Of a DNA stretch of 64,000 bases, positions 37,288 through 49,504 are shown one piece after another. The notes beneath the pieces were generated by a model that was not told the DNA's origin, ran no database searches, and saw nothing but the letters and a program-made list of their open reading frames with translations. A program made the position numbers and the translations under genes. Origin of the DNA: Camellia lanceoleosa (taxonomy: Eukaryota; Streptophyta; Magnoliopsida; Ericales; Theaceae). The stretch's first letter is position 1, and every line of letters begins with the position of its first letter. Where the stretch lies: assembly GCA_025200525.1 (NCBI GenBank), contig CM045758.1, positions 225,390,667-225,454,666 on the forward strand. Reading direction: 5' to 3'.

Positions 37288-38262
37288 TTGACTACCTCAT
37301 CTGACAGTCCTACCGTAGAAACAATCCCTGTTGTTTGTGACTTTCCTGATGTGTTTCCAACTGATTTACCGGGGGATTTAGTTGACAGAGAAATTGAATT
37401 TACTGTTGAGGTAATTCCAGGGACACAACCTATATCCAAGACTCACTATAGGATGTCTATCTCTGAATTGAAAGAACTGAAAACCCAACTCCAGGAACTA
37501 TTAGACAAGAACTTTATTTGTCCGAGTACTTCACCTTGGGGTGCTCCAGTGTTATTTGTCAAAAAGAATGATGGGTCTTTGAGATTGTGTATAGACTATC
37601 GGGAATTAAACAAAGTGACTATCAAAAACAAATACCCTCTGCCCCGAATAGATGACTTATTTGACCAACTTCAGGGTGCCCAAGTGTTTTCTAAAATTGA
37701 CCTCAGGTCTGGGTATCATCAGTTAAAGGTTAGAGCCGAAGACATTGAGAAAACTGCATTCCGAACTAGATATGGACATTATGAATTCTTGGTAATGCCG
37801 TTTGGGATGACAAATGCACCTGCTGCTTTCATGGATCTTATGAATAGAGTGTTTAAATCGTATCTGGATGATTTTATTGTTGTATTTATTGATGATATTC
37901 TGATATATTCTAAAGACAGGGAAGAACATGAAAAACATTTGAGAACCGCCTTGCAGATATTGAGAGAAAAGAAGTTGTATGCTAAATTGTCTAACTGCGA
38001 ATTCTGGCTGGACAGTGTAGCATTTCTGGGCCATGTGATTGACAAAAATGGTGTTTCTGTAGACCCTCAGAAAATTGAAGCTGTTGTGGATTGGCCGAGA
38101 CCTACAAATGTGACAGAAGTACGAAGTTTTCTGGGACTTGCAGGCTACTACAGGAGATTTGTTAAGGACTTCTCGAAGCTTGCCTTGCCATTGACTCAGT
38201 TAACTCAGAAAAACATGCCATTTGACTGGAATGATCAAAGAGAGCGTTTTTCCAAGAGTTGA
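37288..38262 (+). pseudogene. Gypsy reverse transcriptase
   Basis: Recognised by [20 protein letters not shown], then [28 protein letters not shown] and [15 protein letters not shown]. The catalytic box is FIDDILIYS (the YxDD box with F), followed by [15 protein letters not shown]. The domain is essentially complete. At about 38250 a 1-base shift leads to TGA. The intact frame continues about 60 bases in another phase before a compensating shift near 38325. Confidence 0.93.
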
Positions 38263-38310
38263 AAACTGTGTTAGTGATCGCACCAATCTTAACTTTGCCA
38301 AACGGCATCG

Positions 38311-39381
38311 ATGGGTTTCAAGTGTACAAAGGATGCTTCATATAAAGGCTTAGGGTGTGTGCTAATGCAAAATGGAAAGGTGATTGCTTATGCTTCTAGA
38401 CAACTCCGACCTCATGAAAAGAATTACCCAACACATGATCTTGAATTGGCAGCCGTAGTGTTTGCTTTGAAAATATGGCGTCATTACTTGTATGGGGTAA
38501 CTTGCGAAGTGTACACCGACCATAAAAGCTTGAAATATTTCTTCACCCAAAAGGAGTTGAATATGAGACAGAGACGATGGATGGAACTAATCAAGGATTA
38601 TGACTTGCAAATCTTATATCACCCAGGAAAGGCTAATACTGTGGCGGATGCCTTGAGCCAAAAATCTGGTGCAACTGTGTCGTGTTTGTTATCTAGCCGA
38701 AAAGACTTGTCAACTGACTATGAACAAGATGGATTGATATCTGCTATCTCTGCTCAACCTGCTATTCTTGATGAGATTAAACAGAAACAATGTGAAGATG
38801 AACACTTGACAAAGATTATAGAGGAGTTTGATTCGAAACCGAGGCCCGAATTTGTGTTTGAAAATGGCGTGCTGAAATTTCAGAACCGTCTTTGTGTACC
38901 TGATTGCTATGATTTGAGAAAACGTGTTATGACCGAAGCTCACAGTAGTAAATTTGCTATGCATCCGGGGAACACGAAGATGTACCACAATTTGAAACAG
39001 AATTTTTGGTGGCCTGGAATGAAGAGGAGTATTGCAGACTTTGTAACTAGATGTCTACACTGCCAACAGGTTAAAGCTGAACATCAACGACCTGCCGGTT
39101 TGCTACAACCACTCCCGATACCAGAATGGAAATGGGAGCACATCACCATGGACTTCATTGTGGGATTGCCTCGTTCTTCTCGAGGTATGGACTCTATTTG
39201 GGTTATAGTCGACCGTTTGACTAAGTCTGCACATTTTCTGCCTGTTAAAACTATTTATAACGCTGATAGATTGGCTAACATCTATATGACTGAAATTGTG
39301 AGACTGCATGGAATGCCAGTGTCTATTGTGTCTGACAGGGACTCGAAGTTTGTGTCAAGATTTTGGCAAAGTTTGCAATAG
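38311..39381 (+). pseudogene. Gypsy RNase H and integrase N-terminal/core
   Basis: RNase H motifs are [45 protein letters not shown] and [11 protein letters not shown]. The integrase HHCC finger follows (histidines in [11 protein letters not shown], cysteines in [10 protein letters not shown]). The catalytic core has [10 protein letters not shown], then [12 protein letters not shown] and [16 protein letters not shown] at 39379-39381 ends the open frame inside the core. The same frame continues ALGTELRLSSAYHPQTDGQT to a TGA at 39445-39447, where an arginine codon is expected (CGA to TGA). Confidence 0.92.
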
Positions 39382-39447
39382 GCTTTGGGAACAGAATTGA
39401 GACTGAGCAGTGCTTACCACCCACAGACTGATGGCCAAACTGAATGA

Positions 39448-40245
39448 ACTAACCAAACTCTGGAGGATATGCTCAGAATGTGTGTGTTAGATTTCCAGGG
39501 AAATTGGGAAACCTACTTGCCATTAGCTGAGTTTGTGTACAACAACAGTTATCACTCAAGTATTGGGATGGCTCCTTACGAAGCATTGTATGGAAGGAAG
39601 TGTCGATCTCCAATATGTTGGGCTGAAGTGGGTGACAGACCTTTGTTGGGACCGGAACTCGTGCAAGAGACAACCGAGAAAGTGAAACTGATACAGCAGC
39701 GTTTGAAAACTGCACAGAGTAGGCAAAAGAGTTATGCCGATGTTCGGAGAAGAGAAAGGGAATATGAAGTAGGGGACCATGTGTTCATTAAAGTGACCCC
39801 GATGAAGGGTCAAACCCGATTTGGTGTTAAAGGAAAATTGGCTCCGAGGTATGTTGGACCTTACGAAGTTCTTGAAAAGATCAATCCGGTGTCCTATCGA
39901 ATAGCCTTATCTCCGGTGATGGAACATATGCATAATGTCTTCCATGTATCGATGCTCCGGGAATATCTGCGAGATCCACTCCATGTCATCGAACCAACGC
40001 ATGTGCTTTTGAAGGATGACTACACCTATGAAGAAAGGCCTATACATATTGTGAATCGAAGGATTAAAAGACTGAGAAATAAGGAAATACCGTTGGTGAA
40101 AGTTGATTGGCAGAACCACGGGGGAACCTATGCAACTTGGGAAACCGAGGAAGACATGAAGAAAAGATATCCGGATTTGTTCCCTCTAGACCCGATGTTG
40201 ACTCCGAATGAAGGTAACTTGAGTTTGGGTACCAAACTCTTTTAA
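39448..40245 (+). pseudogene. Gypsy integrase C-terminal part with chromodomain-like tail
   Basis: Continues in frame after two stops with [20 protein letters not shown], then [20 protein letters not shown] and the [18 protein letters not shown] region. The end carries [20 protein letters not shown], then KVDWQNHGG and [16 protein letters not shown]. That is a divergent chromodomain typical of Tekay/Del chromoviruses and is thought to guide integration to particular chromatin. The stop is at 40243-40245, directly before the polypurine tract. Confidence 0.9.
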
Positions 40246-40256
40246 GGGGGGAAGAC

Positions 40257-42658
40257 TGTAATAACCCCGACCCTGATTAATGCTAAATGGAACTTAATTA
40301 AGCCTAATAATAATTAAAAGGAAATTAGGGACTAATTTACATATGCATTGCATGAATTATATATTTTTATCTGTTCGGTGTTGAAATATCTGTTCGTGTT
40401 CAAAACTTAATTCGCAAATCGGAAGCCTTATCGGCACCCGATTTCGAAATCGATTGGAGTTTTAGACTAGTTAGATTTTATGTAAATTTATGGTAGGTTC
40501 AATTAAAATTCGATTTGGAATGTTTAAAACTGATTAACTAACATTTTAATGATGAACCTAGCTTAATTACAGAATTGCCATTGAGTGGCCATTGTTTAAT
40601 CTTATTCTTGAGTTTCATACACTTAAACAAAACATCTTCCTTCAGCCTATTTTGAGTCCTCAACCGACATTAGAGAGAGAGGGGGGAATTGAGAGGGATT
40701 TTGGCTACAATTTGATGATCTTGAGAAAATTGAAGTATATGTTGGCAAATTGAACTTCAAGGCTAGTAATTCAAAACTTAGGTATGAAAATTCAACCTCT
40801 CATTGTTGTATTTAAGATGGTTCTTGCATAATAGATGGTCCATTTAAGGGTGGAGTTTAGAAATTGGTTCTAGATGTTGAATTAGAACTTAGCTCATGCA
40901 TGCACTTGTTCTTAGATTTTGAGGTTGTTCTTCATGAAGATTTGCATGCATGTTCATTTCCTAAGAATTATCCATGTATTCATCATGTTTTTCCACCAAA
41001 TTGGCCATTTGATCATTGTTTGGAGCTTTGGAATGAAATTAAACTCATGCATGTGTGTTTAAACATTGTTCTTGAAAATTTATGGAAATGGTGCTCAAAT
41101 TGACTCACCCTTGGCCCTTGAATTTACAAATTGGCTTTTGAAACTTGATATACTATGAGTTTGAAATGTTTTTGCAGAATTTGGGCCCAAGGGGTCGAGT
41201 ATAGAGGGGTAGAATGCTTGGTTTGAGCTGGGAAGGCAACTGAAATTTCATTTGGCTTCTTCGCCGAGCGGCGATTCTCTCGAGCAACCAACGTTTACTC
41301 TGAGCCACGCTCGAGCGAAGGATTGGTGGCTCGAGCGTAAAATTCGAGCATCCAGTACTTTTACTGTTTCATCAGACCGCTCGAGCGAAGGATTGTTCGC
41401 TCGAGCGAAGCCTTTGATTTTGGAAGCTCGCTCGAGCGAATGAAGGCTCGCTCGAGCGAGGCCCCTGTTTTCAGCAACTTTTGAAAAACATTTTCTAAGG
41501 CATTTTTACACCCCCATTCCATCCTAGGCATTCCTAGGCCATGCTTAAGGCTCCATACTAAGGGTAAGGGGTTAGATACACACTTAGAATCATGGATGTG
41601 AGCTTTGTACAATTGAAGTGCATGTTTCAAAGTGTGTACCCGTAATGTGTTATGTAGGTCACGTGCCGCGATCTGTTGACCCTTTGACTTCGTCTACTTG
41701 TATCAACGCCCACTGTGAGTAATAACTTTGTAAAGTTATGTTCAATGTTATGTATTTTCAGTATACTATGATACGAAATGATTGGTTCTTTGAAAAGCTA
41801 TGATATGTTGGAAATGAATGAATGATTGTCCAAGATTCTGAAAGTTAACCGTGGCATCCTTAGCACTACATGATATGCGTCCCTTTATGGGTCATCAGGT
41901 CCCTATATGGGTCATCAGGTCCCTTTATGGGTCATCAGAACGTCTCTGTGCACATGAGTCATCAGAAAGCCTTCAAGGCTGTCCCTTTATGGGTCATCAG
42001 GTCCCTTTATGGGTCATCAGATTTGTGAATGCTATTGGATGTACCACGTATGATTATGTTACAAACCTGATTATGGAAATGATGTTGTACAAGTACATGA
42101 ATCTGTTTTGATACGAATTTGAACATGAACATGATTATGTTTCTGATATGAACTCTGATTTCTAATTCTGTGATGGACATCATTCATTAAACCCCTTTAC
42201 TCTGTTATTATTCACTGGGCTTTCGCCACGCTTTATATTATATATGTAGGTGAGCCAAAGACAAGACCCCGCCGAGTTGAGGGCTCTCTGTTTCGTTTTG
42301 TTTTGGTCAAGCCACCTGTTGTGCCTCCCGAGGAGGTTCCGCTTGAAGCCTGATGTTTAGACAGTTTTGCACTTCATGCTAGTCGATGGTTGTGTTTTTG
42401 TAAAGTCGGATCTTGGGAGTACTTGATGTAAATATTTTGTACATATGGGTGTATCTGACTAGCATGTTTATGTATATAAATAAGTTTTAAATTTACTGTC
42501 CCATGTATGTCGTCACAGCTCATTGGACTTTGTTTATTTTACATTATTGCTTCCGTAGCCCCTTAATATTTGTTAATGTCTTTAGAGGCCGTAGGTAATC
42601 CACGGATTACTGGCCGGTTACGTCGCCAAACCTATAGGGGCGGGTTTGGGTCGTGACA
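40257..42658 (+). repeat. 3' LTR of the Gypsy element
   Basis: 2402 bp, with the same layout as the 5' LTR and mostly single-base or short-indel differences. The 20-bp repeat array has one more copy (41878-42020), and the CTCGAGCG cluster (41260-41460) keeps more intact palindromes. Confidence 0.92.
41878..42020 (+). repeat. 20-bp tandem repeat in 3' LTR
   Basis: Three adjacent GTCCCTTTATGGGTCATCAG units (one with CCCTATATG), then a diverged copy, then two more. The 5' LTR has only two adjacent units at the first site. Confidence 0.9.
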
Positions 42659-42956
42659 GATACCCAATACCCGCGGATAGCCGATCACATTTCAAATAGT
42701 CAAAAAAATTAAGAATTATTTAAATTCTTAACATACTAAAATATTTTTTTTTTATTTTCATATATATAAACAACGACGCTTCTAAGATTATTATTTATTT
42801 ATATTTAAACAAAATAAAAAACTTTTAATATTATTTTATATCTAATTATATTTTATATATATACATATATTATTTATTTATATATTATTAATTATATCGG
42901 GTCGGATTTGGATCGGAGGAAGCGATACCCGCTTCTATCTCATCCCTATTGCAAGT

Positions 42957-43144
42957 GCGAGCGGATCCTCTAGAGTTAATCCCCTAGAGTGATCTCCTAA
43001 AGTATTTGATCGAACGGCTGAGAATAAAACTCACCAAAACGACGTCGTTTTGGTGAGTATTTTGAGAATAAAAAATAAAAAATAAAAATTCAGATTTTTT
43101 TGATTTCAAAATTCCCCCCAGGTTGAAGAACTATACAGACGGCG
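42957..43144 (+). repeat. left terminal inverted repeat of the MULE
   Basis: Matches the complement of 49505-49687 from the GGATCCTCTAGAG segment through the GACGTC palindrome to AATTCCCCCCAGG and CAGACGGCG. Confidence 0.9.
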
Positions 43145-44400
43145 GGAAGAAGCAAAGAAAGAACGAGAGAGCGAAGAAGAGTTAGAGAGGCCGCTACTTC
43201 CTGCATCCCGTCACCCCGCTGTCGCCGCCGCCGTCGTGCCGTCGCCACTGTCCTGCCGCCGCCGTGGCCGTCGCCCCTGCTCCAACCGATTGAAGAAAAT
43301 ATAGGTATTTAGAACATACAATGTTTAAATATATGTTTTAAGTTCGATTTTGTTTTTTTTGGTCTCTTCTAAATCAATCCCAGATGAATTTCAATGAGCT
43401 GGTCATGAACCAAACAAAAGCAGCTTATTTTTTCATATTGATCTTTAGTTCTAATTTGGGCATTAGACGGGCTTTGTTTACATACACCCAGTAGATTAGT
43501 TCATCATTTTTGTACAATATCATAACTGGACCCTATCTGTAAATGCATCATTTTACAAGAAGGTCATAAGGCCTTTCCTATTAGGAGAAAGAATGAGAGT
43601 CTCTATTAGATAGCCCTATGGTTGAGAACATAAATTTTTTTTGCAATATCTGTGTTGTGCTGAATATTGCTCAATCCCTGTGATAATAGATATATATATA
43701 TATACATTATACATTATATATATATATACACAGTAGTTTAGATATGTATATAGATTTAGAAAAATCCTTGGAGAATTTGATTATTTAGAACAATAGTTTA
43801 GATATATATATATATAGATTTAGAACAGTCGAGATTAAAAACTTCCAAATCCAGCTTCTTATGTAGTATTCTCATGCAACTAATTAAATTTCCACAGTCC
43901 AATCAAAGCCCCCTTGTTGCTTGATATCCATTAAAACTTGGCTTACTAAAACGGCATTCATGAATTAAATTTTAACAATCCTTAGGGATTTGATATTAAT
44001 TCCTGAATCATGCAAAACACAAAATTAGACTTATCAATGCTGCAAAGTAAGTAGCCCAGGGCTTTGTGTTCTAGTACAGTCATAAGAACACAAGGTCACA
44101 AATGAAAATTGACAACATATTACCTAAGAGTGCAAATGCTGGATGGTCATGTATATTAAGCAACATATAGTGCATGAATGCTTCAAAGGACTCAGTTTTT
44201 TTTTTTTTTCCTGAATTTAACAATGAATACCTGCTGTAGTGAACATCTTAAAACCACTGTGATACATAACAAAGACCATAATTTAGTTTGTATTATTCAG
44301 TTTGTTATTCGTTGATTATCTTATTCAGTTTGTATTATTTTGCAAACATAATTTACAGTTTTTATGCTAATATTGAGCACTTCTTTATTTTTTAAGTGAC
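43145..44400 (+). other. GC-rich leader then AT-rich probable 5' intron of the FAR1-like gene
   Basis: 43145-43300 is GC-rich with CCGTCGCC-type repeats, unlike its surroundings, and may be a captured or transcribed 5' leader. A donor-like AATATAGGTATTT lies near 43315, and AT-rich sequence continues until the FAR1 coding region. No other coding signal was seen. TA microsatellites occur at 43690-43730 and 43800-43820. Confidence 0.4.
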
Positions 44401-44413
44401 TTGGCACATTAAT

Positions 44414-45649
44414 ATGAAACCTAACAATCATGAAAATGATGGGGGTAAGTGTGATTGGAAGCCTAGAGTTTGCATAACATTTGATACAGAACAAGAAGCA
44501 TATGATTTCCATAATACTTATGGAGGAAGGTTGGGCTTTAGTATTTGAAGGGGTTCTGTAAACAAGAGCAAAGAGGGGCAAATCACTTCAAGGCAATTTG
44601 TTTGTAATAAAGAGGGATTTCGGATTGTCGACAAGCGAGATCCATTAACAAAAAATCCTAGGCAGGAAGTGAGGACTGGTTGTCAAGCCCGACTTGTCAT
44701 TAAGTGGGATAGGAATATGCAGAAATTTTTTGTTAGTGATTTTGTTGAACAACATAATCATATCTTTGTACCAACAGAATGTACGCATATGTTACCATCC
44801 CAAAGGAAGATATCTGCATCACAGGCAACCGAAATAGATTTAGCTGAAAAATCTGGAAACCATGTTAAGCGCAAAATTCAATATGCCTTGTTCAGATACT
44901 ATTCAACAAGAAAGCCCCTCCAGCACATGCCCCGAAAGCTTTGAAGTGGATGGTGTAGCGGATAAAAATGTAGTTCAAGCAAAAGGACTCAACAGAAGAG
45001 AGTGCACTAGCAAGGGACGAAGGCGGACAAAAGGTGGTTTGGAGCTTGCGTTAGGAAAGAAAAATAAAAAAAGTTCACATAATACTTCTCAAACTTCCAT
45101 GTCTGTTACTCCTCAAACTCCTCCTTTATTTTCGGCAAGTGCTCCTGAAGCACCTCCCTTATTTCCTCAGTCGGCTCCTTTATTTTCAAGTGTTCTTCAA
45201 CTTCCTTCATTCTCGCCGAGTGTTCCTCAAGTTAGAGCTTCTTCGTCTCAATTTATGTATCCCGCCTATGATGCAAGTTAGTTTAATAAAAAGTTTTAGT
45301 ACGGATTTGTAGGTGACTATTATCATTTTAGATTGATATGTGTTTGTTATTATTGCAGCCAAGTTTTTTTCATCACAATATGCATTTTTCAATGCCATCG
45401 ATGTATTTCGTCCATGGAACCTATCAAGCATTGCTTAACAATGCAAGTAGTTATCACTCGCAAGCTTCAAATAGTCCCGCATGTAGTGAAGTAATTTATT
45501 TTTCACATTTCCTCTTTTATTTTGTCATTCATTCATTTAAAGTTCCATTTTATTTTATGGTTCCTTTGATGTAATATTATTTTATTTTTTTTGTAGGTAC
45601 TATATGGTCATGGTCATGGTCGTGGGCGTGGGAATGTGGATCACACGCC
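44414..45649 (+). pseudogene. FAR1/FHY3-type gene with the transposase core deleted
   Basis: From the ATG at 44414 the frame gives MKPNNHENDGGKCDWKPRVC, then FDTEQEAYDFHNTYGGRLGF. An in-frame TGA follows, where CGA (arginine of the usual GFSIR) is expected. It continues FVCNKEGF, then RTGCQARLVIKWDRN and FVSDFVEQHNHIF: the FAR1 zinc-finger domain with its C, C, H-x-H ligands. After about residue 145, where a MULE transposase and SWIM finger should follow, the sequence jumps to a C-terminal tail. The tail has GLNRRECTSKGRRRTKGGLE (basic, nuclear-localisation-like), then a proline-rich PLFSASAPEAPPLFPQS segment. Later exons seem to be 45359-45490 and 45597-45649, the last ending GHGHGRGRGN and a stop. 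This is the deletion that makes the element non-autonomous, or a domesticated-style derivative. Confidence 0.75.
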
Positions 45650-47222
45650 AACATCTTAGCGTTATTTTGTTTTGGGAATTTTTGTGAACTTTTTGTCGGA
45701 TATGTAATATTCAAAACCTTTCATCAAACTGTTGCTAAAAATTTGGGTTCAATTGTTGCTTAAATTTTGCTGAAATTTCTGTTCAAATGTTGATGAAATT
45801 TTGATTAATTTTTGTTTCATTTTTGTTGAAATTTCTGTTCAAATGTTGCTGAAACTTTGGTTGAAATCTTGCTCAAATTTGGGTTCAAATGTTGCTTGAA
45901 TAATGCGGAAATGTTGCTGAACAGTTGATGAAATGTTGCTGAAATTGTTGCTGAAAATTTGCTGAAATAGAGTTAAAATGTTGGTCATGAACAACCTGTT
46001 TCTATTGTGGGACTTGTATCTCTATTTATTTATAACATTCATTCCATGTAAGTAGCAGCTCCTTTTAGAAGTTATTTGCTTGTTTGTTTGGTTTTATCCA
46101 AGAAAATCATCACCTTTGTGCTGGTTTTCTGTCATAATCAGGTTTCTTTTTTTGTTTCTGTTTTCCCCCTCTTTCGGTCTGTAACAAAGTAGTTAAATAT
46201 GCTCACTTGTGTCATTTATGTGGTAACGTAAACATGTCTAGTGAGTAGTTTATCAGACATAATTCCTATGTTCTCATTTACTCTACTTATTCAGGTTTAA
46301 TGATCATAGTGGGTATTAATTTGGTGTAGCTCTGTGTCATTGTGCATGGTCAAAAACAAGCAAAAAGAGTCCGCTTTCATTTTTGTTTATCTAATAGGAT
46401 ATCATGTGCAATATGTTAGATGTCAAAGTTTAAGTGCAATCTGTGTGGTCATTGAAGCTAAATGCATCTTACATCTTTTTGTCAATATAAATATGTTATA
46501 TTAGTAAATGAGTTCCTAGTTTTTTCTTATATCTTTTCTTGTTAACCAAAAATAAAAATATTTGAAATAAATTTAATTAAAAAAAAAACGTGAAAGGGAG
46601 ATAGAGCAGGCCTACCAAAAATAAAAATATTTGAAATAAATTTTTTTGTTAAAATGTTGGTCATGAACAACCTGAATTTCAAAAACCTGTTATACAGTAT
46701 TGAACATTTCATACAGCATTTTCAAAGCATCACATATAATACACACTGTTAAGCAACCAACATAATTCAAAAGATTTCACACACTGTTCATAATCAATAT
46801 CCACTTTAAAAATTCAACACATTTCATCTCAAAGAAACTTGTTATACACCTTCAACCTGTTCAACCTGTTCATTGAACATCTTGTTATTCAACTTGTTCA
46901 ACCTGTCCATTGAACACATTTCAATTCAACATGTTCAACCATTGTCCAAAAAAATACACTGTTAAGCACCTATTCATTCAACACATTGTTAATCAATATA
47001 CCTATTTTTTCAAACTATCACATATAATACACACTGTTAAGCAACAAACATAACTCAATAGATTTCACAAACTGTTCATTCAACACATTTCATCTCAAAC
47101 AAACCTGTTATACACTTGTTTTTGCAAGCCATCAGATTTTTAAGCACCAAAAAAAAATTACAAAACAAGTAGAAAAGTAGATTACATTTATAGCATGTTT
47201 GAAAACCTAACAACTGAGTCAT
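45650..47222. other. convergent 3' regions with degenerate short repeats
   Basis: 45729-45975 contains many diverged TGTTGCTGAAATTT units on the + strand. 46680-47130 contains diverged TTCAACCTGTTCATTGAACA and CACACTGTTAAGCA units. These flank the ends of the two convergent genes and appear to be low-complexity untranslated or spacer sequence. No protein recognised. Confidence 0.55.
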
Positions 47223-47684
47223 TTACATGATAAAGTACAAAAATACACAAAATACAATGACATAAGTCATTGCCTTGAACATCTTCTCCATTCTTTGAAG
47301 CCTTCTATCATGCTCACCAAGCCTTCTCCTTAGATCATTAATTTGTTCTGTTCTTGAATCTGTCCGAAGTCCAGCATTGGTTAAAGTTGATGCGGTAATG
47401 TCGTCGTCGTCATCATCTGCGAACCACTTGAAGTAATTGTAGTGGTCGTTCGTAGTCTACAATGGACAAGAATCAGTTAATTAATAAAGGACAAATGAAA
47501 TTTGTAAAAAGTAACAGATTCATATATATAACAGGTACTTACATATTTTCTCGGGCAAACAAAATAGACACGTCCTTCATTTCCATTTGCATTGGTTCGC
47601 ATAATACGCATAAGTCGTTCTTCCACAATTACAAAACCTTGGCTTTAATCTTAAGTTCGTATTATTAGTAGAAGATGAAGCCAT
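47223..47684 (-). pseudogene. GRF-type zinc-finger protein gene in the MULE, frameshifted
   Basis: Two exons on the minus strand. Exon 1 (47684-47543) starts MASSSTNNTNLRLKPRFCNC, then GRTT. The following residues NGNEGRVYFVCPRKY lie in a different frame, so a small indel near 47625 breaks it. The intron has donor GTAAGT at 47542 and an acceptor TAG at 47457. Exon 2 (47456-47223) reads TTNDHYNYFKWFADDDD, then LRRRLGEHDRRLQRMEKMFK and a short hydrophobic end, YVIVFCVF. The pattern C-x-C-G, GRVYFVC and FKWF fits the plant GRF zinc finger followed by a coiled coil and a C-terminal membrane segment. Small GRF proteins of this shape are often embedded in plant transposons. Function in the element is unknown. 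Confidence 0.7.
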
Positions 47685-47768
47685 TTGTTTATCTGCATAA
47701 AAAATACCAACAGATTCAACTACCGATTCGTAGAAGATGACGTTCTTCCTATTTTTTTTATCTCTCAA

Positions 47769-48694
47769 GCTGTTTTACCTATTACTAGAAGACATCATGA
47801 ATTTTCAACTATACTGTACTGTAAATAAGAAGAAAGGAAACAAACACTAGGAATCTTGTAAATAAGAATCAGATTATGATGCCAAGGTTGCTTCAAGAAG
47901 GGCTGTGAAGTTTAATGAAAACATCATGATTTTGTGTTTTTGGGTTTGAGCTTTTGATTGCAGCCTCTGTTCAGCTTCTCATTAAGCAATCTTCATTGTT
48001 CTCTCAGTGCAGGTTTCATTGGAAGTGTTTATCTTTTCTGAAGAGTCTTATAGAGATGTCTTTGTAATTGTTCTCTTCAGGATCTGTGCTTCTGACAATT
48101 ATTCTTCCTAAGTGTAATTTTGTAACTATCAATCTACCTTTGTTAGTGTAGAAAGCAATAGGCTTTTGCAATGTTTAATCTGTCCATTACCTTTACTTGT
48201 TTTCATCTTTAATTTTATTTTATGTTTGGGTGTGGAACAATACTTAGGATATTGGGTTTGTAGAGGGGGGGAAAAAGGAAAAGAAAATTGAAAAAAGAAA
48301 AAAGAATAAAAAGCTTATTCAATTATTTATATATAAAGCAATAAGCATTTACAAGAAAAAATGCCCTTTCAACAGTTTATGAACTCAAAATCCTTGGGAA
48401 ATTTAAGCAGCAATAAAATTGAAAACTAAGGGGAAATTGTGAGAGCAACTATATTAGTACTTGTTGAAAATGTGCATTATTGTTTTGCAGCAAATTTCAT
48501 GGTATTTTAACACACCCATAAGAACTAAGGGAAACACTCAACCAATCTTCATACAACTTACCTGACTAAGCAACAATATTGCTATAGTGCGATCAAACAT
48601 GCATTTCATGTAAAACACAAGCATAGGAGAAAAAAGAAACACAAACATATATGGGAAATGAAGCAAGTGGGATATGTAAATAATTAACAGTGAT
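47769..48694 (-). other. no coding sequence recognised within MULE
   Basis: AT-rich to moderate composition. It may contain introns or leader of the minus-strand transcription unit, but no domain or clear exon was found. Confidence 0.4.
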
Positions 48695-48865
48695 TTAGAA
48701 GCAATAGTGTACTACCAGGTCATCATTTAACCCGCCAAAAGCCAAGTAGAGTTGATTGTCCAATGACAGTTCTTCTTTCCCTCTCTTGCCTTCTGAATCA
48801 ACTGCTGCGAAAGCAAAAAACAGAAGGGCAAATACAATGAAACAAAGCACTCCTTTGACATCCAT
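48695..48865 (-). CDS. hypothetical short protein with signal-peptide-like start
   Basis: A minus-strand frame starts MDVKGVLCFIVFALLFFAFA, then AVDSEGKRGKEELSLDNQLY, ending 20 or so residues later. A lysine followed by a 15-residue hydrophobic stretch and small residues resembles a secretory signal peptide with cleavage near AFA-AVD. An in-frame ATG nine codons upstream (48892) is possible, but the downstream one gives the better signal sequence. It is about 57 residues from this start and matches no family I know. It lies between the GRF gene and the right terminal repeat, so it may be the first exon of a captured host gene. Confidence 0.35.
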   Translation of the reverse strand: MDVKGVLCFIVFALLFFAFAAVDSEGKRGKEELSLDNQLYLAFGGLNDDLVVHYCF

Positions 48866-49504
48866 TTGTTCCTGAATCAACAATCCAAACACAAACTATC
48901 CTCTCATTTCATCATCATCATCCCCCAAGAAGAGAACTCAATGAAATCGTTTTTGAAAGCACAACTTCAAATCCAAAACACGACTTCAAGAAACCATCTA
49001 GGTTTTGGGAAAATAAGTTGAAAACCACCTTGAGGAAATAAAATTGGTCCAAAATTAAGGACAAAAAAAAAACAAAAACAAAAAGGGACTCTGATGTCCT
49101 TGTAATGAAATTGAAGCCAAATCCCAGGTATAAAGGCAAATCCCAGGTATAAATTGAGAAGTCATTTAAATTTCAATTTTTCAACATACACAGTGTGCAG
49201 AATGTGAACACAGAGTTCATTCTTGATCACAGGTATAAAGGCAAATCCCAAAGCCTAACATATCACAAATTAAAGCCAAATCCCAAACCCTAATACAAAT
49301 AGCAAACAAAATCCAACCCCAAACACTCCCAATCGACTAATTTCTACAAAAATTGAAGCCAAACGTAAACCCTAACTTTGCGATTTCAGGTTTACCTCAG
49401 ATTCACCTCCGCAGTTCCTCGTTCGTCCTCCGTCAGGTTCGCCCGCCCATCGCCTTGTCGCCTTGTCGTCTCGTCTTGTCGTCCTTCGAACTCCTTCGCA
49501 CTCT

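Larger units (their letters stand above)
33220..42658 (+). mobile_element. full-length Ty3/Gypsy retrotransposon (Tekay/Del-like chromovirus), 9.4 kb
   Basis: Two LTRs (33220-35577 and 40257-42658) start TGTAATAACCCCGACC and end GTCGTGACA. Both flanks carry GATAC (33215-33219 and 42659-42663), a perfect 5-bp duplication. A TGGTATCAGAAC primer-binding site follows the left LTR, and a TTAAGGGGGGAAGAC polypurine tract precedes the right LTR. Gag, protease, reverse transcriptase, RNase H, integrase and a chromodomain-like tail follow in Gypsy order. All coding parts have stops or frameshifts, so it is defective. The element sits inside the hAT-type MITE at 33111-49808. Confidence 0.93.

Noticed and set aside
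42963..42976. GGATCCTCTAGAG looks like a cloning-vector polylinker.
   Set aside because: It also occurs at 5371 and, inverted, in the right MULE repeat. Each has different flanks and no further polylinker sequence. It is a native part of a transposon end.
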